A stretch of DNA of 64,000 nucleotides from Hydrotalea sandarakina (GTDB taxonomy: Bacteria > Bacteroidota > Bacteroidia > Chitinophagales > Chitinophagaceae), in assembly GCF_003254115.1 (NCBI RefSeq), contig NZ_QKZV01000001.1:1-64000 (forward strand), in the 5' to 3' direction. The position numbers and the translations under genes are program-made. Shown piece by piece: positions 1 through 8,473 of this stretch (positions are counted from its first letter, which is position 1; every line of letters begins with the position of its first letter). Below the pieces are notes generated by a model. The model was not told the origin of the DNA. It made no database searches and saw only the letters and a program-made list of their open reading frames with translations.

Positions 1-61
1 GGTTAAACTCTCTAAAAAGTTCGAACTGTTGGTAGGCAAGCCGACAAACGCATATATTTAA
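1..61 (+). CDS. C-terminal end of an unidentified protein (partial)
   Basis: An open frame enters the window at base 2 and gives 19 residues (V-K-L-S-K-K-F ... T-N-A-Y-I) before TAA at 59-61. A strong intrinsic terminator begins at the stop codon, which supports this being the true end of a rightward gene. Nineteen residues are too few to assign a family. Confidence 0.5.
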   Translation, partial: VKLSKKFELLVGKPTNAYI

Positions 62-92
62 AAAGCAATCTTGCAAAAGGTTGCTTTTTTTT
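60..92 (+). terminator. Intrinsic terminator after the partial first gene
   Basis: An 11-bp stem (60-70 with 79-89, one G-U pair) surrounds the loop TTGCAAAA and runs into a tract of eight T at 85-92. It overlaps the stop codon of the partial upstream gene and is a classic rho-independent terminator. Confidence 0.85.
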
Positions 93-269
93 GCAAACTG
101 TTATATACAAATTTGCTAAAAGGTTAAACTTGTATTAATGAAGACAAATTAATTCAATAGGCTTAGATAAATTTTTACATCATTAATACTTTTTTTATTT
201 ATTAAGTGTGCAGGCAATTGTGACTGTAGTTGCAACATTTTAAAACGTTGTTGTGTACAAACTTTTTTA

Positions 270-566
270 TTAATAAAACAGTTTTAATAGTAATACACCA
301 ATAGCATAAATTACGGTTACAACAAAAATGCCTTTAGCTGTTTTATCTTTTCTTGTATTGATGTATAGCGTAAATACAATAGCATTGGCCAATAAAGCAA
401 AGCTTAACATGGCAGTAATTAAATGTTTTTCAATGCCTAAATATTGAATAAATTCTGTAATGGTTAAACGTTGAAACCGCCATAAATAAAAGCCAAATAT
501 GCCGGCTAATGGCGCTAACAAGCCTAATATTATACCCAGTTTTGTATTATCTTTTTGTAAAAACAT
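270..566 (-). CDS. Small three-helix membrane protein coupled to surE
   Basis: This 98-residue protein has three hydrophobic segments (about 11-28, 49-68 and 80-97) separated by short charged loops (K-D-N-T-K, N-T-R-K-D-K). I do not recognise a named family. Its ATG overlaps the surE stop codon by one base (TAATG), so the two are probably translationally coupled and transcribed leftward together. It is a likely inner-membrane protein of unknown role. Confidence 0.7.
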   Translation of the reverse strand: MFLQKDNTKLGIILGLLAPLAGIFGFYLWRFQRLTITEFIQYLGIEKHLITAMLSFALLANAIVFTLYINTRKDKTAKGIFVVTVIYAIGVLLLKLFY

Positions 567-1366
567 TATAAGTCCCAGTTGGTTTCTAATTCTTTTTTTA
601 AAGCATAATCAGTTAAATCGAAGGTTACGGGAACCAAGCTTACATAATGATTGTTCAGTGCCCACACATCGGTATCTTTTCCTTTGTCAAAGTTCAAAAA
701 ATCGCCGGTAAGCCAATAATATTTTCTGCCATGTGGGTCTGTACGTTCAATAAAATCTTCCTCATACTTAGCATAAGCTTGTCTGCAAACTTTAATCCCT
801 TTAATTAAGCCTGCATCTAATGCAGGAATATTTACATTAAATAGTAAGTGTTTGGGTAGCTTTCTTTTTAGTAGTTGTTCTGTAATTTTTCTAACATATA
901 TTTTGGCTGCTGTAAAATCAGCTTCCATGCTATAGTCTAATAACGAAAAACCGGCAGAAGGAATGCTTTCAATAGCTGCTTCCATAGCGGCACTCATAGT
1001 ACCACTATAAATTACATTAATACTATGGTTTGCGCCATGGTTAATGCCACTTAAACAAATATCGGGTTTACGGTGTAAAATTTTGTCAACAGCCAGTTTC
1101 ACGCAATCAACGGGAGTTCCATTACAGGTGTATGCTTCAACGCCATCAATAAATGCCACTTTTTGTAACCGAAGTGGGTGGCCTATGGTTATGGCATGTC
1201 CCATTCCGCTTTGCGGCTTATCGGGTGCTACTACTACAATTCTTCCTAAGTCCATTACTGCTTCAACCAATGCTTTTATTCCCGGTGCGCCAATGCTATC
1301 ATCGTTGGTAACCAATATAATCGGTTCTTCTTTTTTTTGTTTCGATTGTTTCACTTTTTTTGCCAT
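566..1366 (-). CDS. surE: 5'/3'-nucleotidase SurE
   Basis: SurE dephosphorylates nucleoside 5'- and 3'-monophosphates in the cytoplasm and is metal dependent. The family signature is present: the N-D-D metal-binding triplet at 21-23, the serine of P-Q-S-G-M-G-H at 53, and the asparagine of S-G-I-N-H-G at 109, followed by Y-S-G-T-M-S-A-A at 120-127. The 266 residues are normal for the family plus a lysine-rich N-terminal tail of about 14 residues. The stop codon overlaps the start of a small membrane protein. A 14-bp tandem repeat lies upstream (1412-1439). Confidence 0.95.
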   Translation of the reverse strand: MAKKVKQSKQKKEEPIILVTNDDSIGAPGIKALVEAVMDLGRIVVVAPDKPQSGMGHAITIGHPLRLQKVAFIDGVEAYTCNGTPVDCVKLAVDKILHRKPDICLSGINHGANHSINVIYSGTMSAAMEAAIESIPSAGFSLLDYSMEADFTAAKIYVRKITEQLLKRKLPKHLLFNVNIPALDAGLIKGIKVCRQAYAKYEEDFIERTDPHGRKYYWLTGDFLNFDKGKDTDVWALNNHYVSLVPVTFDLTDYALKKELETNWDL

Positions 1367-1411
1367 AGGTGCAATATACTTATGAATACTTTTGGTTGTT
1401 TATTTTTTTGC

Positions 1412-1439
1412 TATCTGTATGTTAATATCTGTATGTAAT
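1412..1439. repeat. 14-bp tandem direct repeat upstream of surE
   Basis: Two adjacent units (TATCTGTATGTTAA and TATCTGTATGTAAT) share their first 11 bases. They lie about 45 bp upstream of the surE ATG and just beyond the terminator of the preceding leftward gene. This could be a tandem operator or chance in AT-rich sequence. Confidence 0.6.
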
Positions 1440-1440
1440 A

Positions 1441-1476
1441 AAAAGAAAAACCGCCCCAATATAATGTGAGGCGGTT
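1441..1476 (-). terminator. Intrinsic terminator of the leftward coiled-coil gene
   Basis: The perfect 7-bp stem AACCGCC/GGCGGTT (1449-1455 with 1470-1476) reads on the minus strand as a GC-rich hairpin followed by TTTTTCTTTT. It lies about 27 bp past the stop codon of the 327-residue coiled-coil gene and separates it from surE. Confidence 0.75.
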
Positions 1477-1502
1477 GTGTTCTTAGTTGAGTGGCTAATT
1501 AT

Positions 1503-2486
1503 TTAGAGGCCTAAAAATCCTCCTTTATTCAAGGTTTTTTGGGCTTCACCAATTTTAAATCCGTTGTTGTATATTTCAATTTTATAATTACCACCGGTGA
1601 ATTTGCTTCCGGGTTTCCAATTAAAACTTACGGGTAAGGTTTTGCCTTGTTCATAATTTACTTCAACTGCATTTGAATAAGCTTTATCACTGCCATCACG
1701 TAATTTAAATGTACCTTCTGTGCCTGATGGGGTTCCATCGGGATTGGTTACACATACATACAAGGTTTTTTTACCGCTTGGTGTAATTCTGTTCTCATCA
1801 ATATTGCAGGTAATAACAAACATATCTGCACGTTTTGCATTGTTGGTGCTAACTTCTTTACCGCTTTTTTTCACAATAACAGCTTTTACCTGAATGTTGG
1901 AAGCATGTAAAGTAGAAGCAATGTCCTCTATATTCGCTTTTTCTGTTTGTGTTTTGGTAAGGTTGCTTTGTAACTCGGTGTTTTGATTGGTTAATTGTGT
2001 TTTTTCAGTAGTTAACTGTTGATTGGCAGCAGTTAATTGTTGATTTTCTCCTTTTAACTGTTGTATTTCAGCAAACAGGCTGTCAATTTTTGCATTTAAT
2101 TCAGCAATCATGGCTTTGGCCTGTTTTAACTCTTCTTCTGTGGCATTCTTTTTATTTAAAATGCTTCTGATGTTTGACTTTAGCTTTAGAATTTCATTGT
2201 TTTTTTCAGCTAAAGCACCTTGTAATTTTACATTACTTCCGGTTAATGAATCTGCTTTTGCAGAGGCATCATTAAATAAAACCTGTAATGAATCTTTGGC
2301 AGTTAATGCCGTTGTAATTTGGGTGTCTTTTTGTGTAATAATTTCTTTTGTTTTGCTTTTATCGTAAATAATATAACCCCAGGTTAATACCAATGCGGCT
2401 ATTAATATGCCATAAAAAGTTTTACGATTGTCTCTTCCTGATGAAGATTGTTTTTGCGGGTTTTCTGTTGGTGTTGTATAACTCAT
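1503..2486 (-). CDS. Membrane-anchored coiled-coil protein, paralogue A
   Basis: This is a 327-residue protein of no named family that I recognise. After a short polar N-terminus comes one transmembrane helix (about 24-41, ending W-G-Y-I-I-Y-D-K-S). A long coiled coil rich in Q, L, N, T and K follows (about 50-190), then a predicted beta-rich C-terminal domain with Y-E-Q-G-K-T, S-F-N-W and Y-N-N-G-F-K-I-G. The topology suggests a helix stalk and a globular head outside the inner membrane. The same architecture and many residues recur in the next gene upstream, so the pair arose by tandem duplication. Leftward transcription ends at the terminator at 1441-1476. Confidence 0.75.
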   Translation of the reverse strand: MSYTTPTENPQKQSSSGRDNRKTFYGILIAALVLTWGYIIYDKSKTKEIITQKDTQITTALTAKDSLQVLFNDASAKADSLTGSNVKLQGALAEKNNEILKLKSNIRSILNKKNATEEELKQAKAMIAELNAKIDSLFAEIQQLKGENQQLTAANQQLTTEKTQLTNQNTELQSNLTKTQTEKANIEDIASTLHASNIQVKAVIVKKSGKEVSTNNAKRADMFVITCNIDENRITPSGKKTLYVCVTNPDGTPSGTEGTFKLRDGSDKAYSNAVEVNYEQGKTLPVSFNWKPGSKFTGGNYKIEIYNNGFKIGEAQKTLNKGGFLGL

Positions 2487-2592
2487 AGTTGTATGTTTTA
2501 CAGTACTAAAATAATCTTTGTTTGTGTATTATTATAATATAAAAAATATTAATTTTTAAAAATACTTATTTATTGATGTTTTTTGGGAATTT

Positions 2593-3540
2593 TTAGCCGA
2601 ATATGCCGCTTTTTTTAAGTAATATGGATCCTTGCCCAATTTTGTACCCATTTTGATAAACAATAATGGTATAATCACCGGGTTCATAATTGCCGTTGTT
2701 ACGCCAGTTAATGTTTACCGAAGCTGTTTTACCTTGTTCATATTGTACGGTTACTTTGGTTGTATAAGGTATTGTACCATCTAATCGGGTAGTTATGGTA
2801 TTGCCCGAAGTTATAATTTTACCATCAGGGCTTACAATGCAAATAAACAGTTCTTTTTCACCGCTGGGTGCAATTCGGTTAGCATCTAAATCAAAACTTA
2901 TGCGTAATAAATCTGTTTTTTTGGCTACCGTAATCATTTTTTCTTTGCCATTATTATGCACTTTTAATGCTTCTATGCTAAAGTTTGAAGCATGCAGTGT
3001 TGAAGCCTCATTGGTAACATATTGATTGTATGCTACAGTTTTATTCAATGTGTCTTGTAATTGTAATTTTTCATTATTTAACTGCTCATTAGCTAATGTT
3101 AATGCTTGATTTTTATTTTGCAGCAAAGCCAGTTCATTATACAAATCATTCACTTTGCCATTCAATTCATCAATCATTTTTCTGGCTTCTAATAATTGTG
3201 TGGCTGTAATATTTTGTTTTTGCAGCAGTCCGGCAATTGTATTTTTTAAATGTTGAATGGTTTTGTTTTTATCGGCCAGTTTATCAATTAACTGAATATG
3301 CTTGCCGGTTAATGAGTCTAATCGGGCCGAAGTGGCATTAAATTCCAACTTTAGCTCTGCCCTTGAACTGTCAATGGCATTTATTTGGGTTTGCAATTGT
3401 TCTTTTGAGTGGGTGGTAACACTTTTATCATAAATAATATATGCCCAAGTACCTAATAACAACACCACAAATAGGCTGTAAACTAAGTTGCGTTTATCTT
3501 TTTTCTGCTTGGGTTGATGGTCTAATGGTTCGTTCAACAT
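2593..3540 (-). CDS. Membrane-anchored coiled-coil protein, paralogue B
   Basis: The 315-residue paralogue of the gene downstream has the same order: one transmembrane helix (about 20-38, W-A-Y-I-I-Y-D-K-S), a coiled coil (about 45-175), and a C-terminal domain sharing S-T-L-H-A-S-N, R-I-A-P-S-G, Y-E-Q-G-K-T and Q-N-G-Y-K-I-G. Similarity is highest in the transmembrane boundary and C-terminal domain, while the coiled coils differ. The two genes are 106 bp apart. The start lies 34 bp from a divergent exonuclease gene. Function is unknown; a structural or envelope-spanning role is only a guess from architecture. Confidence 0.75.
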   Translation of the reverse strand: MLNEPLDHQPKQKKDKRNLVYSLFVVLLLGTWAYIIYDKSVTTHSKEQLQTQINAIDSSRAELKLEFNATSARLDSLTGKHIQLIDKLADKNKTIQHLKNTIAGLLQKQNITATQLLEARKMIDELNGKVNDLYNELALLQNKNQALTLANEQLNNEKLQLQDTLNKTVAYNQYVTNEASTLHASNFSIEALKVHNNGKEKMITVAKKTDLLRISFDLDANRIAPSGEKELFICIVSPDGKIITSGNTITTRLDGTIPYTTKVTVQYEQGKTASVNINWRNNGNYEPGDYTIIVYQNGYKIGQGSILLKKSGIFG

Positions 3541-3574
3541 AACTTTAAGGTGCTATTTATTTAAAATTAAATTC

Positions 3575-4291
3575 ATGCAAATTAGTAATTTATTGGTATT
3601 GGATATTGAAACCGTTCCACAGTATGCCGACTTTCATCAGCTTTCGGAAAGGGTTCAGTCGTTATGGTGGAATAAAATTTCTAAAACCGTGCCAGAAAAT
3701 ATTTCACCGGAAGAAAGTTATCGTTTAAGGGGCGGAATATTGGCTGAATTTGGTAAAATTATTTGCATTTCAACCGCTTTTTTTTATGAAAATGAGGCCA
3801 GGGAAATTTGTTTAAAAGTAAAAAGTATATATGGGCATAATGAAACAGAAATATTAAAAACTTTTTCTGCTTTATGTACTAAAATGAGCCAAATTCATCA
3901 TGGGTTTACCTTTGCCGGACATAATATTAAGGAATTTGATATACCCTACATTTGCCGACGTTTAATTATTAATGGTTTGCCTTTACCGGAATGTTTGCAA
4001 TTGCATGATAGAAAACCTTGGGAAGTACGAATGATGGATACTTTAAATTGGTGGAAATTTGGGGATAACAAAAATTATGTTTCATTAGATTTATTGGCTG
4101 AAGTATTACAAATTCCTACCTCTAAAACAGATATTGATGGCAGTATGGTGCAGGATGTTTATTATAAAGACAATGACTTGCCCCGCATAGTGCACTATTG
4201 TGAACGCGATGTAGTGGTAACTGCTAACATTATTCTAAAATTTTTAAACCTGCCTGCTTTACCTGAAAGTAGGGTTGTGGTTGTGAATTAA
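3575..4291 (+). CDS. Predicted 3'-5' exonuclease, PolB-exonuclease-like (DEDDy)
   Basis: This 238-residue protein matches the stand-alone exonuclease family related to the proofreading domain of family B DNA polymerases. The acidic residues are in place: D-I-E at 10-12, G-H-N-I-K-E-F-D with D122, and Y-C-E-R-D with Y208 and D212. The Y-x3-D spacing makes it a DEDDy enzyme. It probably removes nucleotides from DNA 3' ends, but its substrate in the cell is not known. It precedes holA by 78 bp in the same direction. Confidence 0.8.
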   Translation: MQISNLLVLDIETVPQYADFHQLSERVQSLWWNKISKTVPENISPEESYRLRGGILAEFGKIICISTAFFYENEAREICLKVKSIYGHNETEILKTFSALCTKMSQIHHGFTFAGHNIKEFDIPYICRRLIINGLPLPECLQLHDRKPWEVRMMDTLNWWKFGDNKNYVSLDLLAEVLQIPTSKTDIDGSMVQDVYYKDNDLPRIVHYCERDVVVTANIILKFLNLPALPESRVVVVN

Positions 4292-4356
4292 AAGTGGTGA
4301 GAAAGTTGTTGTTTTTAACATTTTCAGCATTGTATGCCAATACACTAATCACTACT

Positions 4357-4364
4357 TATTTTTG
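4357..4364 (+). promoter_or_regulatory. Bacteroidota-type -7 box for holA
   Basis: TATTTTTG followed by C fits the Bacteroidota -7 consensus TAnnTTTG. It ends only 5 bases before the holA ATG, so transcription would start at or within a few bases of the start codon. A -33 TTG at 4330-4332 is present, but its spacing (24) is long. Confidence 0.4.
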
Positions 4365-4369
4365 CCGGT

Positions 4370-5365
4370 ATGAGTTATGAAAAAATTTTGGCCGACTGGC
4401 AAAAGAAAGTTTTTAAACCTATTTATTGGCTGGAAGGGGAGGAAACTTATTACATTGACCATTTAATGCAATATGCTGAAAGCAACTTGCTTTCCGAAAC
4501 AGAAAAGGAATTTAATTTAACCATACTCTACGGGCGTGATACAGATTGGGCTCAATTAATTAATGCCTGCAGGCGTTATCCCATGTTTGCCGATAAACAA
4601 GTAGTGTTGTTGAAAGAAGCCCAACAAATGAAGGATATTGAAAAATTGGAAGCCTATATTGAAAATCCATCTAACACTACCATTTTAATAATTGGATATA
4701 AAGAAAAAAAATTAGATGGCCGCTTGAAACTGGCCAAACTGTTAAAACAAAAACACGAATTACTAACTACCCGTCGGCTATATGAAAATGAATTGCCTGC
4801 ATGGGTAAAGCAAACGGCCCAATCATTAGGTTACTCTATTCAACCCAAAGCCTTGGGTTTATTGGTTGATGCTATTGGTAATGATTTAAGTCGCTTATAC
4901 AACGAAATTGAAAAATTAACCCTAAACTTAAAAGGGAAAAAAGAAATTACGGATGATGATGTTGAAACCTATGTAGGAATAAGTAAGGAGTTTAATGTAT
5001 TTGAATTGCAAAGTGCCATTGCACATAAAAACATGGCTAAAGCCATAAAAATAATTCAATACTTTGATGCCAACCCCAAGGCTGGTCCGTTACAATTAGT
5101 TTTACCTGCCATTCATAATTTCTTTTGCCGTGTATTAATGCTGCATGCAGAAGGCAGCAGTAAAAATCCGGTAACCATTATTGGCAGTAATCATCCCACT
5201 GCCATTGCCGACCATATGGCTGCAGTTAAAAATTATTCGCATCAAAAAACACAACAAATACTATTGTTGCTGCATGAATACAATTTAAAAAGTATTGGTA
5301 TTAACGATGCCGGCAGTTCCGCTGCCGATTTATTAAAGGAATTAACTGCTAAAATTATTTTTTAA
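4370..5365 (+). CDS. holA: DNA polymerase III subunit delta
   Basis: HolA is the clamp-loader wrench that opens the beta sliding clamp. The 331 residues match bacterial delta: the N-terminal P-I-Y-W-L-E-G-E-E-T-Y-Y-I-D segment (17-30), R-R-Y-P-M-F-A-D-K-Q-V-V at 69-80, then the E-L-P-A-W-V and F-x-L-x-x-A regions of the helical and C-terminal domains. The gene is convergent with ribF, 13 bp away. A promoter-like box sits directly ahead of the ATG. Confidence 0.92.
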   Translation: MSYEKILADWQKKVFKPIYWLEGEETYYIDHLMQYAESNLLSETEKEFNLTILYGRDTDWAQLINACRRYPMFADKQVVLLKEAQQMKDIEKLEAYIENPSNTTILIIGYKEKKLDGRLKLAKLLKQKHELLTTRRLYENELPAWVKQTAQSLGYSIQPKALGLLVDAIGNDLSRLYNEIEKLTLNLKGKKEITDDDVETYVGISKEFNVFELQSAIAHKNMAKAIKIIQYFDANPKAGPLQLVLPAIHNFFCRVLMLHAEGSSKNPVTIIGSNHPTAIADHMAAVKNYSHQKTQQILLLLHEYNLKSIGINDAGSSAADLLKELTAKIIF

Positions 5366-5378
5366 TGCATGATTTGTA

Positions 5379-6326
5379 TTAAACCAATTGGCTTAATACG
5401 GCTTGTTTATCTAATGCTAATTGTTGTTGCAAAGCTTGTAAACTAGTTAATGGCATATCCCCACGAATAAACGCTTTTAGCGTAACCTGCATCGTACATT
5501 CGTAAATATCTTCATTAAAATCAAAAATATTTACTTCAATTACTCTGCGTTTTCCATTTACAACGGGTCGACTTCCAATGTACATCATCCCTTTTAATGA
5601 GGAATAAGCAGATAAATTATTTTTACCGGCATTTACCGAACAATACACCGCGTAAACCCCATCGCCGGGTACTAATTTGTCGGTGTTATTGAGTTGAATA
5701 TTGGCCGTGGGGTAGCCAATGGTTCTTCCAATTTTATCGCCGGAAATAATGGTTCCTGAAAAAAAATAATCATAACCCAATAAATGGCTGGCTGTAGCAA
5801 TATCATTTTGTAACAATGCTTTCCGAATGCGGGTTGAACTGATGGCTGCTGTTTCAATTACTTGAACAGGAATTTCTTTTACTAAAAATCCCATGGCTTT
5901 ACCATACGTTTCCAATAAACTAAAATTGCCGGTGCGATCGTGGCCAAAATGATGATCGTACCCGATAATGATGGTATGCGGCCTAAATTTTGCTACTAAA
6001 AAATTTTTAATATATGCATCGGCACTTAGTTGCGAAAATGCTTCATTAAATGGCACTACTACTAAATGGTCAATATCTTGCTTTTCAATTAATGAAATTT
6101 TTTCATCTAAAGTGGTTAATATTTTAATATCCGGAACATCGCCCACAATTTTTCGAGGATGCGGATGAAAGGTAATAACAACTGTTTCGCCGGTTACTGC
6201 TGCTGCTTCTTCTTTTAGTTGTTGCAAAATGGTAGTATGCCCAATATGTACGCCATCAAAAGTGCCGATGGTAATTACGCAATTTTTAAAATGGGGCAAT
6301 GCATCAATATTATAATGTACCTGCAT
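5379..6326 (-). CDS. ribF: Bifunctional riboflavin kinase / FAD synthetase RibF
   Basis: RibF phosphorylates riboflavin to FMN and adenylates it to FAD. The N-terminal nucleotidyltransferase half carries G-T-F-D-G-V-H-I-G-H and the G-Y-D-H-H-F-G stretch, ending near I-S-S-T-R-I-R-K. The C-terminal kinase half begins at F-S-G-T and has G-D-x-I-G-R-T-I-G-Y-P-T-A-N. The ATG at 6326 (M-Q-V-H-Y-N) is chosen because the longer frame begins with TTG and only adds seven residues, giving 315 aa. It is divergent from purM, with a promoter box at 6385-6392. Confidence 0.93.
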   Translation of the reverse strand: MQVHYNIDALPHFKNCVITIGTFDGVHIGHTTILQQLKEEAAAVTGETVVITFHPHPRKIVGDVPDIKILTTLDEKISLIEKQDIDHLVVVPFNEAFSQLSADAYIKNFLVAKFRPHTIIIGYDHHFGHDRTGNFSLLETYGKAMGFLVKEIPVQVIETAAISSTRIRKALLQNDIATASHLLGYDYFFSGTIISGDKIGRTIGYPTANIQLNNTDKLVPGDGVYAVYCSVNAGKNNLSAYSSLKGMMYIGSRPVVNGKRRVIEVNIFDFNEDIYECTMQVTLKAFIRGDMPLTSLQALQQQLALDKQAVLSQLV

Positions 6327-6384
6327 GGTTCTTTGTATTGTTTGCAAAAGCCAAAAAAATTGAATGATTTTATTGGCTTAACAG

Positions 6385-6392
6385 CAAATGTA
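6385..6392 (-). promoter_or_regulatory. -7 box for ribF
   Basis: TACATTTG followed by C on the minus strand matches TAnnTTTGY. It lies about 60 bp upstream of the ribF ATG in the divergent ribF-purM intergenic region. No convincing -33 TTG at 19-22 bp spacing was found. Confidence 0.4.
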
Positions 6393-6445
6393 CAGTAAAG
6401 CATAACTATAAAAACAGCCAATTGCTGTTGTATGGATGCTTTGTT

Positions 6446-6453
6446 TAACTTTG
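6446..6453 (+). promoter_or_regulatory. -7 box for purM
   Basis: TAACTTTG followed by C is an exact TAnnTTTGY match, with TTG at 6422-6424 giving a 21-bp spacer. The expected leader is about 20 bases before the purM ATG at 6481. This is one of the better-supported promoter calls in the window. Confidence 0.5.
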
Positions 6454-6480
6454 CCCGAAACAACACATTAATTTTTTTTC

Positions 6481-7656
6481 ATGTCATTATATGCGCAGCG
6501 CGGCGTTTCAGCCCAAAAAGAAGAAATACATGAGGCCATTAAGCATTTAAACCAGGGATTATTTGCACATGCATTTTGTAAAATATATCCTGACTTTTTA
6601 GGTGGTGATGAGCAAATGATTAATGTTAGCCATGCCGATGGTGCCGGAACAAAATCTATTTTAGCTTACTTGTATTGGAAAGAAACCGGCGATGTTAATA
6701 TTTGGAAAGGCATTGCTCAGGATGCAGTTGCTATGAATATAGATGACCTGCTTTGTGTTGGTATTTATAATAACATGGTTTTTGCATCAACCATTGATAG
6801 AAACAAGCATTTAATTAATGGTGCAGTAATTGAGCAAATTATTAATGGTACACAAGCATTTTTCAATCAACTTGCTGCGCATGGTGTTCATATTCATTAC
6901 TTAGGTGGCGAAACTGCCGATGTAGGCGATGTGGTTCGTACCATTGCAGTAAATGGAACCATTACAGCACGCTGGCCTAAGCAAAAGTTAATTACCAATC
7001 ATAAAATCAGTGCCGGTAATGTAATTGTTGGTTTTGCCAGTAGTGGTAAAGCTACATACGAAACAACCTATAACAGTGGATTGGGAAGCAATGGTTTAAC
7101 CAGTGCTCGCCACGATGTGTTAAGCAAGCATTATGCTCAACTATATCCTGAAACTTACGAAACCGGCTTGCCGTCAAATGTGGTGTATATTGGCAATAAA
7201 AAATTAACTGATGAATGGGTTGTCAATAATGAAACTTATACCATTGGTCAATTATTATTATCACCCACCCGAACCTATGCTCCGTTGGTAAAGCAATTAT
7301 TGGAAGAACAGTTCAATGATATTTACGGAATGATACATTGCAGCGGCGGTGGACAAACCAAATGCATGAAATATTTACCACAAACTTTAAAAGTGGTGAA
7401 GAATAATTTATTACCGATTCCACCTATATTCCAGTTGATACAACAAAATTCCGGTGCTGATTATAAAGAAATGTTTCAGGTATTTAATATGGGGCATAGA
7501 CTTGAGATTTTTACCAATGAAAAAGCAGCTCAAAAAATGATTGATATTGCTAAACAATTCAATATTGATGCAGCTATAATTGGTCATACAGAAGCTGCCA
7601 ATAAAAATAATTTGGTGATTGAAGGCAACTTCGGCAGCATAGAATACACATATTAA
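6481..7656 (+). CDS. purM: Phosphoribosylformylglycinamidine cyclo-ligase (AIR synthase)
   Basis: PurM closes the imidazole ring in step five of purine synthesis, converting FGAM to AIR with ATP. The sequence shows S-H-A-D-G-A-G-T-K-S (50-59), the D-A-V-A-M-N-I-D-D-L region, G-G-E-T-A-D-V-G-D-V-V-R and G-F-A-S-S-G. The 391 residues fit the longer Bacteroidota form rather than the roughly 345-residue proteobacterial type. A promoter lies upstream, and ftsE follows 59 bp later. Confidence 0.92.
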   Translation: MSLYAQRGVSAQKEEIHEAIKHLNQGLFAHAFCKIYPDFLGGDEQMINVSHADGAGTKSILAYLYWKETGDVNIWKGIAQDAVAMNIDDLLCVGIYNNMVFASTIDRNKHLINGAVIEQIINGTQAFFNQLAAHGVHIHYLGGETADVGDVVRTIAVNGTITARWPKQKLITNHKISAGNVIVGFASSGKATYETTYNSGLGSNGLTSARHDVLSKHYAQLYPETYETGLPSNVVYIGNKKLTDEWVVNNETYTIGQLLLSPTRTYAPLVKQLLEEQFNDIYGMIHCSGGGQTKCMKYLPQTLKVVKNNLLPIPPIFQLIQQNSGADYKEMFQVFNMGHRLEIFTNEKAAQKMIDIAKQFNIDAAIIGHTEAANKNNLVIEGNFGSIEYTY

Positions 7657-7715
7657 CAATTTTGCTTGCTCAATTTTACTTAATTTTAAACGTTGTTATA
7701 AAAAATTAATTTTTT

Positions 7716-8414
7716 ATGGAATCGGTTGTAACGCTTACAAACGCAAATATTTATCAGGGTTCGGCACTTATTTTACAACAAGTAAATTTTACAATAGAAA
7801 AGGGAGAGTTTGTTTACTTGGTAGGTAAAACCGGATCGGGTAAAAGTAGCTTACTAAAAACTTTGTATGGCGAATTACCTTTGAAAGAAGGGCAGGGTAA
7901 CGTAGTGGGCTTTAATCTTAGAGAAATGAATTGGAAAAAAGTTCCATATTTAAGACGAAACCTGGGAGTAGTCTTTCAAGATTTTCAGTTATTAACCGAT
8001 AGAAATATTTATGAAAACTTGCGTTTTGTTTTAAAAGCTACCGGTTGGAAAGATGAACATTTAATGAATGAAAAAATAAATGATGTGTTAGATAAGGTTG
8101 GCTTGAAGAGCAAAGGCTTTAAAATGGCTTATGAAATTAGCGGTGGCGAGCAACAAAGGGTTGATATTGCTCGTGCTTTATTAAACTCGCCCAAACTTAT
8201 TTTAGCCGATGAACCTACCGGTAACCTTGATCCTGAAACAAGTGATGAAATTATGCAGTTGCTGTTTCAAATTACAAAAGATTATGGTACCAGCATTATA
8301 ATGGCAACGCACGATTTTATTGTTATCAATCGTTATCCTTCGCGTATGCTTAAAACCGAAAATGGGCAAGTAACCGATATTCCTTTATCTGCCAATGCCA
8401 CTTTTGCCGGATAA
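7716..8414 (+). CDS. ftsE: Cell-division ABC ATPase FtsE
   Basis: FtsE is the cytoplasmic ATPase of the FtsEX complex, which controls periplasmic peptidoglycan hydrolases at the septum. Walker A G-K-T-G-S-G-K-S is at 37-44, the signature S-G-G-E-Q at 142-146, and Walker [11 protein letters not shown] at 161-170. The G-N-L-D-P-E after Walker B and the 232-residue length fit FtsE. No ftsX is adjacent, so its membrane partner must be elsewhere. A related LolD-type ATPase cannot be fully excluded. Confidence 0.85.
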   Translation: MESVVTLTNANIYQGSALILQQVNFTIEKGEFVYLVGKTGSGKSSLLKTLYGELPLKEGQGNVVGFNLREMNWKKVPYLRRNLGVVFQDFQLLTDRNIYENLRFVLKATGWKDEHLMNEKINDVLDKVGLKSKGFKMAYEISGGEQQRVDIARALLNSPKLILADEPTGNLDPETSDEIMQLLFQITKDYGTSIIMATHDFIVINRYPSRMLKTENGQVTDIPLSANATFAG

Positions 8415-8473
8415 TTAAATGAGTTGTTTCTTCAATAATTTTGCTGTTGATTGTCCCCATGCTTTCGCATTTA

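Noticed and set aside
233-250. 18-bp inverted repeat after the small membrane protein gene
   Set aside because: It depends on G-T pairings, and the centre is TTTTAAAA, which is frequent by chance in this AT-rich DNA. No terminator tract follows.
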